From Marinomonas posidonica IVIA-Po-181 (GTDB lineage: Bacteria > Pseudomonadota > Gammaproteobacteria > Pseudomonadales > Marinomonadaceae), in NCBI RefSeq assembly GCF_000214215.1, contig NC_015559.1:3397001-3461000 (forward strand): DNA of 64,000 nucleotides, given 5' to 3'. The notes below the pieces were generated by a model. That model saw nothing but the letters and a program-made list of their open reading frames with translations. It ran no database searches and was not told the origin of the DNA. Below, one piece after another: positions 9,049 through 18,017 of the stretch. Position numbers and translations under genes: made by a program. The stretch's first letter is position 1. Each line of letters starts with the position of its first letter.

Positions 9049-9823
9049 AAAGCAAAGGACAAGAACCACAATAAACCGCTGGCTCAGTTGCCAAATAGTA
9101 GTAACAACAAGTACGTCTTACGCGAATCGGTTTATCGGATAAGGCTGTTTGTTGCTTAGCTCGATAAAACACCGTCAATGGGTTTTCTGACAAGCCAAAC
9201 ACCTCGATCGATTTCGGGTCTAGTAGGTAAGTAAAATCCGCCTGAGCTTGAGTCATTTGAGCATCTGGTATATTCGGTAAAATACGTTGTTCATAAATAC
9301 TAAACACTCGGACGGCCACATTTTCCCAAAGGATCCGTTTTGGCACTTTGGTTAAACGATGAAACTGTTCAACGAGTGGCGTGAGGTGTCCGGCAAACAC
9401 CTGACTCAAGATGTCTTTTCGCCATGCCCTTCGACCTTCTGCTTGATCCTTATCTTGAACCGTGACCGCTAAATTTTTTAGTGGCATCTTAGATACCCAC
9501 ATTCTATTTTCTAATGGGTATTCAAACACACAATTTTTAAGTGTCCCATCCAGGCCTTTATTGAAACGAGACATAGCATAGAGAATCGGAGCTAGGCTCA
9601 AAAACGCAACGCGCTTCATCACCAAAGACGCGGTCACCTTTAAATTTGGCGCGCCCAGCTCTGGCATGATTTTTTGCAAGGTTTCCTGACACAACACATC
9701 ATCCAGCAGCTTAATAGAGTCGATTGATAAGCGTTCGTCTTGCTGGTCTTGCTTTAGACCAAACGCAGACAATGCTTGCCACTCTTCTGGCAGTAGAACA
9801 GGACGATGAGCGAATTCAGCCAC
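9035..9823 (-). CDS. fhuF: FhuF-family ferric-siderophore reductase
   Basis: A ~262-residue FhuF-like protein that would reduce ferric iron from an imported siderophore in the cytoplasm. The diagnostic C-terminal [2Fe-2S] motif is present: TCCYYYLATEPAVYCGSCP, i.e. CC-x10-C-x2-C. The frame is open to 9922, inside the upstream ATPase gene, but GTG at 9823 with AAGGA eight bases before it gives a GTGGCTGA overlap with that gene's stop. This overlap points to translational coupling, so the short start is preferred. Last gene of the minus-strand Fur-controlled operon. Confidence 0.85.
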   Translation of the reverse strand: MAEFAHRPVLLPEEWQALSAFGLKQDQQDERLSIDSIKLLDDVLCQETLQKIMPELGAPNLKVTASLVMKRVAFLSLAPILYAMSRFNKGLDGTLKNCVFEYPLENRMWVSKMPLKNLAVTVQDKDQAEGRRAWRKDILSQVFAGHLTPLVEQFHRLTKVPKRILWENVAVRVFSIYEQRILPNIPDAQMTQAQADFTYLLDPKSIEVFGLSENPLTVFYRAKQQTALSDKPIRVRRTCCYYYLATEPAVYCGSCPLLLKKR

Positions 9824-10661
9824 GCTTTGATTCCTTGGAGCCGACGTGACGACCTTTACCATAGGGAATACACATAGGCGTTCCAAACAGTGGATCTTCA
9901 CTGATATGACACTCCATATCAAAGACGGTTTTCACCATGTCATGGTTTAGAATCGTTTCCGGCGCCCCTTGGCAAAACACCGCGCCATTTTTAATAGCGA
10001 TCATTTTATGAGCATAACGAGCCGCAAGATTGAGATCGTGTAACACCATCAAGATGGTCGTTTGTTGGCTTTGATTTAATTCAAACAAAAGGTCTAAGAT
10101 TTCTATCTGATGGGTTAAGTCTAAATAGGTTGTCGGTTCATCAAGCAATAAAACGTCTGTATTTTGCGCTAACGCCATGGCAATCCAAGCACGTTGTCTC
10201 TGGCCGCCAGATAAAGCATCAATCGAACGAGCAGCAAACTCCGTCATATTGGTATCTTGTAACGCTTTCTTTACCAAGGTTTCATCTTCTTCCGTCCAAC
10301 TTTGAAGCCAATTCTGATGAGGGTAGCGACCTTGACGCACCAGCTGTTCAACCGTCAGTCCTTCGGGAGCAATCGGTCCCTGTGGCAAAATAGCCAACTT
10401 ACGTGCCACGTCTTTTCCACTTAACGAATGGATATCTGCGCCTTCTAACAACACTTGTCCTGATGACGGTTTTAACAAACGAGCAAAGGATTTCAATAAG
10501 GTGGATTTTCCACAGCCATTGCCACCGACTAACGCCGTAATCTGATTCGGCTCAATGGCTAAACTCAACGAATCGATTACCGCTTTTTTGTCATAGCCCA
10601 GTGACAAAGACACACTTTGCAATGGATGACTTGCTAATGAATAACGTTCAGACAAACTCAT
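9816..10661 (-). CDS. FecE/FhuC-type iron-siderophore ABC ATPase
   Basis: A 281-residue nucleotide-binding protein: Walker A GGNGCGKST, Q-loop LPQGP, signature LSGGQRQRAWIAMALAQ, Walker B VLLLDEPTTYLDL, H-loop VLHDLNLAARYA. It powers the two FecCD-type permeases encoded immediately upstream in the operon. The C-terminal tail (GTPMCIPYGKGR) is also seen in other siderophore ATPases. Its stop overlaps the fhuF-like start. Together with the binding protein and TonB receptor it completes a periplasm-to-cytosol ferric siderophore import route. Confidence 0.95.
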   Translation of the reverse strand: MSLSERYSLASHPLQSVSLSLGYDKKAVIDSLSLAIEPNQITALVGGNGCGKSTLLKSFARLLKPSSGQVLLEGADIHSLSGKDVARKLAILPQGPIAPEGLTVEQLVRQGRYPHQNWLQSWTEEDETLVKKALQDTNMTEFAARSIDALSGGQRQRAWIAMALAQNTDVLLLDEPTTYLDLTHQIEILDLLFELNQSQQTTILMVLHDLNLAARYAHKMIAIKNGAVFCQGAPETILNHDMVKTVFDMECHISEDPLFGTPMCIPYGKGRHVGSKESKRG

Positions 10662-10690
10662 GGTTTAAAATCTCATGATGGCTAACCGAC

Positions 10691-11722
10691 CTAAAAACGT
10701 TGTCGATACAGTAAATAGATAAAAAATGGTGCCCCGATCGCTGACACAAACACACCGGCGGGAATATCCAATGGCTGAAACAACAAACGGCCACATAAAT
10801 CCGCTAACATCACAAGGCAGGCTCCTACGAAAGCCGACATTGGCAATAGAAACGCAAAACTGCGAATCACCAAGCGGCGAGCAATATGGGGGGCAATTAA
10901 TCCCACAAAACCCACCGCACCAGCATACGCAATCGCTGGCGCCGCCATAAATACACTTAAAAACAACAGCGCTAAACGCAATGTTTGCACTGAAACCCCT
11001 AACCCCGTTGCAATTTGATCCCCTAGTTCTTGCGTGTTCACCCGGCGAGCCAAATAAAACGCCAAAGGCCAAGAAACACACAACCAAGGCAACAAGGCTT
11101 TAACATCAGCCCAACTTGCCCCATAAACACTTCCGGTTAACCAGATATAGGCCGTGATACTCGTTGCTAGAGGACTGGCCGCAATCACAAAAGTGGTTAC
11201 CGCTCCCATTGCGGATGAAACACCAATCCCGACTAACACTAAGCGCATCGGTGTGACCCCACTATTCCAGGCCAACCCATAGATCAACAAAGCGGACAAT
11301 AAGGCTCCTGCTATTGCAAAGAAAGGTAGCCAAGCCAAACCAATAACCGATGCGAAAAAAGATAAAAAGCATACGGCAGCAGCCGATGCGCCACCGGTAA
11401 TACCTATGATGTCAGGAGACGCTAAAGGGTTTCGAATCATAGACTGCAGCACCAATCCTGACGAAGCCAGTGCAGCCCCTACCATCACCGCCATTAAAAC
11501 TCTGGGCAAGCGTAAGGTTTCGATAACCAATTGAACCTTGCTATCACCATGACCAGACAGAGCCGAAACTACCTTAACAAGGGGGATAAACTTTTCACCC
11601 AAACTAAGTGAAATTAGAGAAATTAGTAGGAAGACACATAAGGTTATAAAGGTCGCAAAAATTGACCCCCATGGCATGGAAAACGACAAAAAACGATTGC
11701 GCACTCGCAATAACTTATCCAC
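10691..11722 (-). CDS. FecCD-family iron-siderophore permease (second subunit)
   Basis: A ~343-residue permease with about 9-10 membrane segments and the family motifs LRLPRVLMAVMVGAALASSG, RNPLASPDIIGITGGASAAA, and GFVGLIAPHIARR near the C-terminus, the ATPase contact. Several GTG codons are possible; GTG at 11722 is best spaced from AAGGTGG, giving an 8-bp overlap with the preceding permease gene, while GTG at 11731 is an alternative. Forms a heterodimer with the permease encoded just upstream. Confidence 0.92.
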   Translation of the reverse strand: MDKLLRVRNRFLSFSMPWGSIFATFITLCVFLLISLISLSLGEKFIPLVKVVSALSGHGDSKVQLVIETLRLPRVLMAVMVGAALASSGLVLQSMIRNPLASPDIIGITGGASAAAVCFLSFFASVIGLAWLPFFAIAGALLSALLIYGLAWNSGVTPMRLVLVGIGVSSAMGAVTTFVIAASPLATSITAYIWLTGSVYGASWADVKALLPWLCVSWPLAFYLARRVNTQELGDQIATGLGVSVQTLRLALLFLSVFMAAPAIAYAGAVGFVGLIAPHIARRLVIRSFAFLLPMSAFVGACLVMLADLCGRLLFQPLDIPAGVFVSAIGAPFFIYLLYRQRF

Positions 11723-12722
11723 GTTCACCACCTTTTCGAGCTAAATAAAGAAAGAATGGCGCTCCTAATACGGCAGTCGTGACACCAATGGGTACTTCTT
11801 CCGGCATAATAAGAAAACGGCTGACTAAATCAGCTAACAATAAAAGCGTCGCTCCCCATAAAGCACTAAGCGGTATCAGCCATTTGTGATCATAACCCAC
11901 CACTGATCGCACCATATGCGGCACCATCAAGCCGATAAAACCAATGTTTCCGCCCAGTGCTACCGAGCCACCAGCCAAACCAATAATCAAAAGACTTAAC
12001 ACCACTTTAATGACTACCGTGTTCTGTCCCAAACCTTTTGCGACATCATCCCCAGACAGCAAAATATTAATATGCGGGGCAGCTACCATAGCGAATACAA
12101 TTCCCAAGATAAAAAGTGGTACCAGTGGCACAACCAAAGCCAGATCACGTCCTGATACAGAACCCGCGACCCAAAATAAAACACTGTCTAAACCTTCTTG
12201 GCCGATCACCAAAACCCCTTGGGTAAAGGCCATAAACAAAGCCGATATTGCCGCACCAGACAGCACAATTCGAACCGGTGACAAACCATCTTTTCCGATA
12301 CTTCCCAACCCATACACCAAAGCGCCAGCCACACTTGCCCCTATGAAAGCCAGCCATAAAAAAGTATTGAGAGACGTTACTGAGAAGAAGGTTGAGAATA
12401 AAACAATCGTAAAAACGGCACCTGCATTGACGCCAAAAATGGAGGGAGATGCTAGAGGATTACGTGTTAGCGCCTGCATAAGTACACCGGACACTGCCAA
12501 CGCGGCACCGACTAGACAAGCGACCACAGCCCGAGATAAGCGCGTAGTACGAATAATCACATGATCGATCGACTGTGGATCGAAACTGATAAACGCCATT
12601 CCCGCTTGCTTAAAAGAAATCATATATTGCCCGAAAGTAATACTGCTAAAAAAAGCGCACAACAAGCACAATAGAGACAATATAAGAATGCCAAGTTTCA
12701 CAACAGGATAGCGGGACAACAT
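11715..12722 (-). CDS. FecCD-family iron-siderophore permease (first subunit)
   Basis: A ~335-residue permease paralogous to its neighbour, with TTRLSRAVVACLVGAALAVS, RNPLASPSIFGVNAGA, and GFIGLMVPHMVRSVVG as recognisable family motifs. It follows the binding-protein gene after only a few bases, with weak RBS, so translation is probably coupled. The ATG at 12722 is preferred over the TTG at 12728. Part of the five-gene fecBCDE-fhuF-like operon. Confidence 0.92.
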   Translation of the reverse strand: MLSRYPVVKLGILILSLLCLLCAFFSSITFGQYMISFKQAGMAFISFDPQSIDHVIIRTTRLSRAVVACLVGAALAVSGVLMQALTRNPLASPSIFGVNAGAVFTIVLFSTFFSVTSLNTFLWLAFIGASVAGALVYGLGSIGKDGLSPVRIVLSGAAISALFMAFTQGVLVIGQEGLDSVLFWVAGSVSGRDLALVVPLVPLFILGIVFAMVAAPHINILLSGDDVAKGLGQNTVVIKVVLSLLIIGLAGGSVALGGNIGFIGLMVPHMVRSVVGYDHKWLIPLSALWGATLLLLADLVSRFLIMPEEVPIGVTTAVLGAPFFLYLARKGGERG

Positions 12723-12729
12723 AAACAAA

Positions 12730-13674
12730 CTATTGATCAGATTGAGGCAATCGATAGATTTGATAGAGCTGGTCCAGAATGTGATTGGCTCCTAAAATAC
12801 CACCTGACAATAACCAAGCAACACGATCCACCTCATATACTTGTTTATTTCTGGGGGCCGTTAATATTTTCCAAAGTGGGTGGGCTCGCCAAGCATCATA
12901 ATTTTGCTTAACAGCCGCATCGTTGGAATGCAAAATCATAAAGAACACATCCGCATTCACACTCGGCAATGCTTCTTTTGTTTTCAGTTTTATCCCCCAC
13001 CCCGTCTTATTTGGCATAGGAAAAGTAAAACCAATTTCATTTAGCACCACACCGGAAAAACTTTGCTGTAAATACAAACGTAAATGATCAACACGAACAT
13101 TTAACACAGACGCTTTTAGGGGCCAATTGGCGACATTTTTTTGAATCAAATCACGGAACCGTTGAATGCGCTGTTGAAAGTCCTCCCAAATCCGCTTCCC
13201 TTCTCTCCCTTTACTAAGAGATTGAGCAGTTAATGCCAATGTCGCTTTAAAGTCATAGACATTTTCCGCTAACACAGTCGGCGCAATTTTAGACAGCTGT
13301 CCATATATTTTTTCGTGGCGGGATTTTGTGCCTATGATCAAATCTGGCTTCAACGCAACAATCGCCTCTAGATTCGGCTGAGTTTCCAAACCGACATGAG
13401 GCACGCCGTTTAAGGCTTCTCGTAAATAAACATAAGTGGGTTTCTGCGCCCAGGACTCGACAACACCAACAGGCGTAATGCCCAAAGCGACCGCAGAATC
13501 TGTTGCTCCTTGGAATAAAGTCACCACTCGTTTCGCTTCTACAGGGACTTGAGTCGTTCCCATAGCATGGGCAATCGTCTCCGTTTCGGCCGCCGAGATT
13601 TGCCTAATTGGAAACATCAACAAAGAAATGATGAAAATAGAGACAAAAGACGGCTTAATCCAATGTAACAGCAT
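12730..13674 (-). CDS. Periplasmic iron-siderophore binding protein (FecB/FhuD-like)
   Basis: A 314-residue type III periplasmic binding protein. The N-terminus is a signal peptide (hydrophobic SFVSIFIISLLMFPI, probable cleavage after ISAAE); no lipobox is seen, so it is soluble. Then come VEAKRVVTLFQGATDSAVAL, LEAIVALKPDLIIGTKSRHE and the long connecting helix. It would pass ferric siderophore from the TonB receptor to the permease. First gene of the minus-strand operon, directly behind a strong Fur box. Confidence 0.92.
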   Translation of the reverse strand: MLLHWIKPSFVSIFIISLLMFPIRQISAAETETIAHAMGTTQVPVEAKRVVTLFQGATDSAVALGITPVGVVESWAQKPTYVYLREALNGVPHVGLETQPNLEAIVALKPDLIIGTKSRHEKIYGQLSKIAPTVLAENVYDFKATLALTAQSLSKGREGKRIWEDFQQRIQRFRDLIQKNVANWPLKASVLNVRVDHLRLYLQQSFSGVVLNEIGFTFPMPNKTGWGIKLKTKEALPSVNADVFFMILHSNDAAVKQNYDAWRAHPLWKILTAPRNKQVYEVDRVAWLLSGGILGANHILDQLYQIYRLPQSDQ

Positions 13675-13725
13675 GATGTGTAACTTCCCTTAATTTAAAT
13701 GCCAACAACGCACTTAATTAAATAT

Positions 13726-13744
13726 GATAATAGTTATCATCATT
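13726..13744 (-). promoter_or_regulatory. Fur box before the fecBCDE-fhuF operon
   Basis: GATAATAGTTATCATCATT matches 14 of 19 Fur consensus positions. It contains the perfect palindrome ATGATAA-TAG-TTATCAT (13724-13740). It lies about 50 bp upstream of the binding-protein start, so iron repression of the import operon is expected. Confidence 0.8.
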
Positions 13745-13921
13745 ATATACATTAGCGATTATAAAATACCAATCTTAGCTTGTTCACCGATGCCAGTTCG
13801 TCAAAAATAGGAGCGACACTCAGCCATTAGCCTTTTCGCCCGTAAAACCTATACAATATGAGACGTACGCGACAGCACCAAACATGAGCAAAAAACGCTT
13901 CCTTATGGTGCTTTTAATAGA

Positions 13922-14755
13922 TTAGTAATAACGAATTCGATTCAAATAAGCTTCGCTTTTCACCTGGTTCTGATACCTCAAAGGCGTCTCTGATACCAAC
14001 CTTTTGAACTCCCGCAAAAAATGCGATTGATCACTAAAACCAAGATCACAAGCTAAATCAGAGAACACCACTTGCTGCTTATGGTTGATGTCATAAATAG
14101 CCGATTGGCAGCGAATAATGCGGCAAAATGCTTTAGGGGACATGCCCATTTCATCTCGAAATAGACGCTGAATAGTACGAAGTGTGTAACCGGTTAACTC
14201 TTCTAAATCAGCCAGTCGTATATTGCCTTTTTGCTCACAAATATAACGAATCACCATAGCCGAGAGCGCTGAAAACTGGCGTGATCCTTTGCTCGAAAAA
14301 AAGCGTTCCGCAACTGACACTTGATCAGAAAAGCATTTTGCATCAACCACTTGCTCAAACATTTTCTGAGCTTTTGGTGCCATATCTAACAAGTTAAACT
14401 GATGTTCCACTAAGTCTTCTGCACCAATATCAAAGAGATCTGAAATGATACCAGTCTCAAAACGCACACCAAAATATCGGTGTCGATGAATAAACTCAGG
14501 GTTGGTTGCTTCTAATGTCGTACCACAAACACGGGCAACTGGATTGGATTCATCACAGTCAAAAACAATATCAACACATCCGTCAGGAATGGCAAAGGCA
14601 GTTTCAGCCGATTTATCAGCATCAAAACGATAATAATGCGAAATTTCTGGCTGAAAAGAGGGGCTCACTGAAAAGTCTTGTTCTGCGCTCAACACAAACC
14701 AAGGTTGTTTTGAATGGATACAAGACACCTGATCAATAACAGAAACTGACAACAT
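13922..14755 (-). CDS. AraC-family transcriptional regulator
   Basis: A 277-residue regulator. The N-terminal ~160 residues resemble the AraC-associated sensing domain with IPDGCVDIVFDCDE and an HRHRYFGVRFETG stretch. The C-terminal double HTH is clear: IRLADLEELTGYTLRTIQRL, FRDEMGMSPKAFCRIIR, FSDLACDLGFSDQSHFLREF and the closing TPLRYQNQ. It is transcribed divergently from the cyclodeaminase gene with 236 bp between them, so it probably controls that amino-acid catabolic set rather than the iron genes on its other side, which have their own Fur box. Confidence 0.88.
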   Translation of the reverse strand: MLSVSVIDQVSCIHSKQPWFVLSAEQDFSVSPSFQPEISHYYRFDADKSAETAFAIPDGCVDIVFDCDESNPVARVCGTTLEATNPEFIHRHRYFGVRFETGIISDLFDIGAEDLVEHQFNLLDMAPKAQKMFEQVVDAKCFSDQVSVAERFFSSKGSRQFSALSAMVIRYICEQKGNIRLADLEELTGYTLRTIQRLFRDEMGMSPKAFCRIIRCQSAIYDINHKQQVVFSDLACDLGFSDQSHFLREFKRLVSETPLRYQNQVKSEAYLNRIRYY

Positions 14756-14991
14756 GTTTCAGGCCTCAAGCAAATCAATAAAAACTTGAGGCAGCAAGAT
14801 AGGTGCCAGATTGTTTGCACCTAAACTTTTTTTACAATGTCGCAAATATTCAATACGAACCGATTATCTCTCTCTAGGATCAACTCTATCTGCTGTTTTT
14901 AAGTCGTTAGGTGCCTTTCAGTAACCTAATGTCCTAACTCCCATTCACCCAAGCAGATGAAAAATAATGATGACAAAGCTGAGGCATACCA

Positions 14992-16131
14992 ATGTCAGAT
15001 AATACCAAAATAGATTTTATCTACCTTTCTGAACAAGACATGATCAAGGCCGGCGTAACGGATATGCCGAAATGTGTGGACACCATGGAAGAAATGTTTG
15101 TCCTGCTGCATCAAGGTGACTATCGAATGGCTGGGCCAAACAGTGACTCTCATGGCGCCATGATTACTTTCCCTGAAGAGTCCCCTTTTCCAACCATGCC
15201 TAAACCAACCGCAGACCGTCGTTTAATGGCCATGCCAGCCTACTTAGGCGGTGATTTTCAGACTTGTGGCGTGAAATGGTATGGCTCAAACATCGCCAAT
15301 CGTGAAAAAGGCCTACCCCGTTCAATCCTAATGATGATCTTGAATGACATCGATACCGGCGCACCATTGGCTTACATGTCAGCCAACCTTCTGTCTGCCT
15401 ACCGTACAGGTGCTATTCCAGGTGTCGGTGCTCGTCATCTGGCTCGCAAAGATTCCAAAGTCATTGGTTTGCTTGGACCAGGTGTCATGGGGAAAACCTC
15501 TGTTGCTGCTTTTATGGCTGCTTGCCCTGACATCGACACCATTAAGATCAAAGGGCGAGGACAAAAGAGTTTAGACGACTTCATTGCCTGGACCAAAGAA
15601 ACCTTCCCTCAAATTACCAACATCCAAATCGTTGACAGCATTGAAGCCGTGGTCCGCGATTCTGACATCGTCACTTACTGTAACTCAGGTGAAACGGGAG
15701 ACCCATCGACTTACCCAATGGTAAAACGTGAGTGGGTAAAAGCCGGGGCTTATTTAGCCATGCCTGCCAGCTGTAGCCTTGATGACGAAATGAGCAAAGA
15801 CGACGTCCGCAAAGTGCTCGATAGCTCAGGTTTATACGAAGCCTGGTACGAAGAAGTGCCTAAGCCAGCTCACAACCATATTCCCCTCGTCGGCATGCGT
15901 TTCATGGATATGATCGAAGAAGGCTCGATGAGCAAAGATAAACTGGAAGATCTTACCGAGATTGTGGGTGGCGCGACACCTGGCCGCCAGAACGACGAAG
16001 AAATCATCGTGTTATCGGTTGGTGGCATGCCAGTAGAAGATGTGGCATGGGCGACCAAGATTTATCGCAACGCTCTAGAGAAAGACATTGGCGTCAAGCT
16101 CAACCTTTGGGACACACCAGTACTCAGATAA
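14992..16131 (+). CDS. Ornithine cyclodeaminase/mu-crystallin family protein
   Basis: A 379-residue protein of the NAD(P)-binding OCD family, whose members deaminate or reduce imino/amino acids. Visible are the substrate-side KWYGSNIANREKGLPRS, then NDIDTGAPLAYMSANLLSAY, RTGAIPGVGARHLA and the nucleotide fold VIGLLGPGVMGKTSVAAF. It is longer than ornithine cyclodeaminase proper (~350), with an insert near residues 45-75. Proteins of this length have been given the name tyramine oxidase subunit B; the true substrate is uncertain. A RidA protein (imine deaminase) follows, fitting an imine-producing reaction. Confidence 0.85.
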   Translation: MSDNTKIDFIYLSEQDMIKAGVTDMPKCVDTMEEMFVLLHQGDYRMAGPNSDSHGAMITFPEESPFPTMPKPTADRRLMAMPAYLGGDFQTCGVKWYGSNIANREKGLPRSILMMILNDIDTGAPLAYMSANLLSAYRTGAIPGVGARHLARKDSKVIGLLGPGVMGKTSVAAFMAACPDIDTIKIKGRGQKSLDDFIAWTKETFPQITNIQIVDSIEAVVRDSDIVTYCNSGETGDPSTYPMVKREWVKAGAYLAMPASCSLDDEMSKDDVRKVLDSSGLYEAWYEEVPKPAHNHIPLVGMRFMDMIEEGSMSKDKLEDLTEIVGGATPGRQNDEEIIVLSVGGMPVEDVAWATKIYRNALEKDIGVKLNLWDTPVLR

Positions 16132-16196
16132 TTCCTCTATTCCTTGGAGACAAAATTTCCAAGGAATGACATTTATTCCGATTTTAAGGCAACACA

Positions 16197-16619
16197 ATGA
16201 CAGACATTATCAAGCTAAAAACAGGTTCTAAGTTCGAAGAAATTGGCAGCTACTCACGCGTTGTCGCGGTCGACAATTGGATCTTTGTATCCAATACCGC
16301 AGGTCGAAACCCCATTACCAAAGAAATACCAGCCAATGCACTAGAGCAAACAGAGCAAGTATTCAACAACATAGAAACCGCTCTTGAAGCCGTGGATTCC
16401 TCTCTGGCAGACGTCGTGATGTCACGCGTTTTCATTCAAGACCCAGCAGACACACACAAAGTAATGGAATTTATTGGTTCAAAATTTCAAGGCATTGATC
16501 CTGCTACCACAGTGACATGCCCACCACTTGGCTCAACGGATTACAAGGTGGAGCTAGAAGTCACAGCATTTCGTGGTGCCTCAACAGCCAATGTCACGAA
16601 AATCAACACAGCCCAATAA
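16197..16619 (+). CDS. RidA family enamine/imine deaminase
   Basis: A 140-residue YjgF/RidA-fold protein: SKFEEIGSYSRVVAVDNWIF, then SNTAGRN, EQTEQVFNNIETALEAVDSS and DVVMSRVFIQD, ending with the subunit-interface region PPLGSTDYKVELEVTAF. RidA proteins hydrolyse reactive 2-aminoacrylate-type imines. The usual catalytic arginine region reads DVVMSRVFIQD, with Arg present. Sitting between a cyclodeaminase and an FAD amine/amino-acid oxidase, it would clear their imine products. A terminator follows directly. Confidence 0.9.
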   Translation: MTDIIKLKTGSKFEEIGSYSRVVAVDNWIFVSNTAGRNPITKEIPANALEQTEQVFNNIETALEAVDSSLADVVMSRVFIQDPADTHKVMEFIGSKFQGIDPATTVTCPPLGSTDYKVELEVTAFRGASTANVTKINTAQ

Positions 16620-16626
16620 AGCAAAC

Positions 16627-16655
16627 GGGCTTAGGTTTTGCCTGAGCCCTTTTTT
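16627..16655 (+). terminator. Terminator/attenuator between ridA-like and FAD oxidase genes
   Basis: GGGCTTAGG / CCTGAGCCC stem (one G-U), TTTTG loop, then TTTTTT. Although the genes on both sides look functionally linked, this hairpin should at least attenuate read-through into the oxidase gene. Confidence 0.8.
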
Positions 16656-16673
16656 AACCCAGGTAACCTATTT

Positions 16674-17966
16674 ATGACCAAAACACTTGATGCTGTTAAC
16701 ACCAATAGTACCCTACCCAACGTTACTTCTGTGGTTATCATAGGGGGAGGCATTGTCGGTATTAGCGCGGCACTGACTCTAGCCGAACGCAACATTCCAG
16801 TTGTCTTACTGGAAAAAGGCCAGGTCGCTGGTGAACAATCCTCTCGAAACTTAGGGTGGATCCGAAAAACCAGCCGCCACCTTCATGACGTTCCTTTAGC
16901 TCAAGCGGCTGACAAACTGTGGGCGGAAATGCCAGAACGTGTTGGCCAGTCAGTGGGTTACAAACAATCCGGTATTATGTTCCTCGCCAAAACAGACGAA
17001 CAAATGGCCATGCATGAAGCTTGGTTAAGGTCAGTCGCATCCCTTGATCTGGGTTCAAAAATGCTGAGTACGAAAGAGATTGAACAACGAGTGCCTGGCG
17101 GCCAAGGAAACTGGCAAGGTGGCATTTTTACCGCTTCTGACGGTCGCGCTGAACCCGCTATCGCCACCAGCGCGATGGCCAAAGCCGCCATCGAAAAAGG
17201 GGCCATTATTGTCCAGAACTGTGCCGTTCGAACACTCTCAACTAGCGCGGGAAAAGTCAGTGGTGTGGTCACAGAACAAGGCGAGATTCGTTGTGACCAA
17301 GTTCTCTTAGCTGGCGGAGCATGGTCTCGACGCTTCTTAGGGAACTTAGGCGTTGCCTTACCAACCCTACCCTTAATCTGCTCTGTTTTTCGCACCAAGC
17401 CAATGGAAGGGCCAACAGACATTGCGGTAGGTGGCCCGGATTTTTCCTTTCGAAAACATCAAGACGGCGGCTTCATTATTACTCAGCGCGGTAAATTAGA
17501 CGCCCCCATTACCCTAGACCACCTATTAATTGGTCATAAATATTTAGACCAGTTAAAAGCCCAGCGAAGTTTTTTAAATGTGTCTTTTGGCAAAGCCTTT
17601 TTTAACGACCTGATGCAATCTCGTCGCTGGAAGGCGGATCAAATCTCGCCCTTTGAAAAAATTCGCACAAATGACCCTAACTTCAACCCCAACCTGAACC
17701 AAGATGCCTTAAATAATTTAACGCAAGCTTGGCCGGTTTTCGCTAAAGCGCAAATCGACGAAGCTTGGGCTGGTTTGATCGATGTCACCCCAGACTCGAA
17801 CCCTGTCATTGACCATATCGACGCCCTCCCAGGTCTGACGGTGGCGACTGGTTTCTCAGGTCATGGGTTTGGAACTGGGCCTGCAGCAGGTCAATTGGCC
17901 GCTGACCTAGTGACCAATTCAACGCCATTGATTGACCCAAGCCCTTATCGGTTTAGTCGACTGTAA
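16674..17966 (+). CDS. FAD-dependent amino acid/amine oxidase (DAO family)
   Basis: A ~430-residue glycine-oxidase/DadA-like flavoprotein. The FAD Rossmann motif VVIIGGGIVGISAALTLAER lies near the N-terminus, followed by the EKGQVAGEQSSRNLGWIRKT segment typical of DAO family members. The C-terminus carries GLTVATGFSGHGFGTGPAAG, the second FAD contact. It would oxidise an amino acid or amine to an imine. ATG at 16674 is preferred (AGGTAA upstream); the upstream TTG frame overlaps the terminator hairpin. The next gene is an amino acid permease that may import its substrate. Confidence 0.88.
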   Translation: MTKTLDAVNTNSTLPNVTSVVIIGGGIVGISAALTLAERNIPVVLLEKGQVAGEQSSRNLGWIRKTSRHLHDVPLAQAADKLWAEMPERVGQSVGYKQSGIMFLAKTDEQMAMHEAWLRSVASLDLGSKMLSTKEIEQRVPGGQGNWQGGIFTASDGRAEPAIATSAMAKAAIEKGAIIVQNCAVRTLSTSAGKVSGVVTEQGEIRCDQVLLAGGAWSRRFLGNLGVALPTLPLICSVFRTKPMEGPTDIAVGGPDFSFRKHQDGGFIITQRGKLDAPITLDHLLIGHKYLDQLKAQRSFLNVSFGKAFFNDLMQSRRWKADQISPFEKIRTNDPNFNPNLNQDALNNLTQAWPVFAKAQIDEAWAGLIDVTPDSNPVIDHIDALPGLTVATGFSGHGFGTGPAAGQLAADLVTNSTPLIDPSPYRFSRL

Positions 17967-18017
17967 ACATAATTTTAAGAAAAGCGTCTAAACGCTTAAT
18001 AACAAGAGGAACGTAAT

